64,000 nt of DNA from contig JACSVZ010000007.1 of NCBI GenBank assembly GCA_014706295.1, positions 51,536,975-51,600,974 on the forward strand. Reading direction: 5' to 3'. Shown in pieces: positions 63,432 to 64,000 of this stretch. A program made the translations under genes and the position numbers. Numbering within the stretch: the first letter of the stretch is position 1; each line of letters opens with the position of its first letter. The stretch comes from Lycocorax pyrrhopterus obiensis (Eukaryota > Chordata > Aves > Passeriformes > Paradisaeidae). The notes below the pieces were generated by a model that saw only the letters and a list, made by a program, of their open reading frames with translations, did no database searches and was not told the origin of the DNA.

Positions 63432-64000
63432 GTGAGAATTTAAACAGAACATATTGAGGGCTGCACTGACAACTGTGGATTCAGAGTAGATGAAAAATGA
63501 GTGCTGGAGCAGCAATGGTGCTATGGATTCAGAAGGGATCTCTGAAGTGGCTAGCGCAGGCACAGCTATAAGGGCTCAACCTGCTCCTCCCTTTTTCCCC
63601 CATCCCCAGCTCTACTTCTGTATTCCAGGTTTTACTGTTCACAGCAGCTGGTTGCTGTTGATACCAATTTGAGCAACTCTCTAAAGTGCATGACAAAGCA
63701 AATCTCATGTAACGTGAATGAAGAATGTTGAACTCATCCACATTCTGAAAATGCACCCCTTCTTTATGTGCATTTGCATTTTAAATAGTACTAGCACAAA
63801 GTAGCTTATAAAGACAGTTGTTTTTCTTGATGTCTGTCATGTCAGCATCATACACATGTAATTTAATTTTTTTTCGATAGCTTTGTAGGATCTTTTGCAT
63901 TTTCTTTGCACAATTACAGCATGGGCTATGCAGTTTGGAGCCTTCTGGTCAACTGAGGGCCTTGGTCTAGGTGGACACAAATCCACTGATGTCACTGAAA

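Overview
This window looks like intergenic or deep-intronic DNA from a bird, most likely an AT-rich gene desert or a large intron on a macrochromosome. Four truncated CR1 LINE copies and one CR1-type tail are present, with tails of the CR1 kind (units such as AATCACAGAAT). L1, Alu and B-type elements are absent and repeat density is low. There is one endogenous retrovirus-like element with a tRNA-Trp type primer site, plus a few very old amniote repeats (MIR-type SINE and LINE2-like fossils). A crocodilian or turtle is possible but would normally be richer in repeats. I see no intact protein-coding gene, rRNA, tRNA or CRISPR. The open reading frames present (longest about 165 codons) have no recognisable domains and often overlap on both strands.

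Layout. Positions 1-500 carry a cluster of RFX-type X-box motifs. Positions 500-9,400 are AT-rich unique sequence with a MIR-type fossil (3.6 kb) and two CR1 tails (3.7-4.0 and 5.9-6.2 kb). Positions 9,413-9,458 are an expanded CR1-tail repeat. Positions 9,922-11,001 are a compact LTR retrotransposon, complete in its ends but almost empty inside: two LTRs of about 282 bp, PBS, short leader ORF, PPT and 6-bp target duplication. From 11 to 36 kb the sequence is mostly unique, with a LINE2-like remnant (14.0 kb), a MIR-type SINE apparently carrying a nested insertion (15.86-16.18 kb), a 25-A tract (20.15 kb), a G-run tract (22.39 kb) and a short CR1 (35.2 kb). From 36.4 to 41.8 kb come a long pyrimidine tract with (TTCC)n, a CpG-retaining patch, a (GATA)n array, a CR1 (40.45 kb) and a GATA/RUNX motif cassette. 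At 50,144-50,345 lies a pure purine array, 26 copies of GGAGAG followed by 9 copies of AGAGG. A second MIR-type copy sits at 55.7 kb. Near the right end two places look like exons by splice signals alone (59.1-59.3 kb and 63.40-63.43 kb).

No genes act together here. The best-supported biological object is the non-autonomous LTR element: it has every cis signal needed for reverse transcription and integration but no enzymes, so any mobility would have depended on another retrovirus. All five CR1-type pieces lie in the same (minus) orientation, and the best splice-signal candidates are on the plus strand. That is compatible with the window being intronic to a plus-strand transcript, but does not prove it. 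All calls come from reading by eye; no searches were run.
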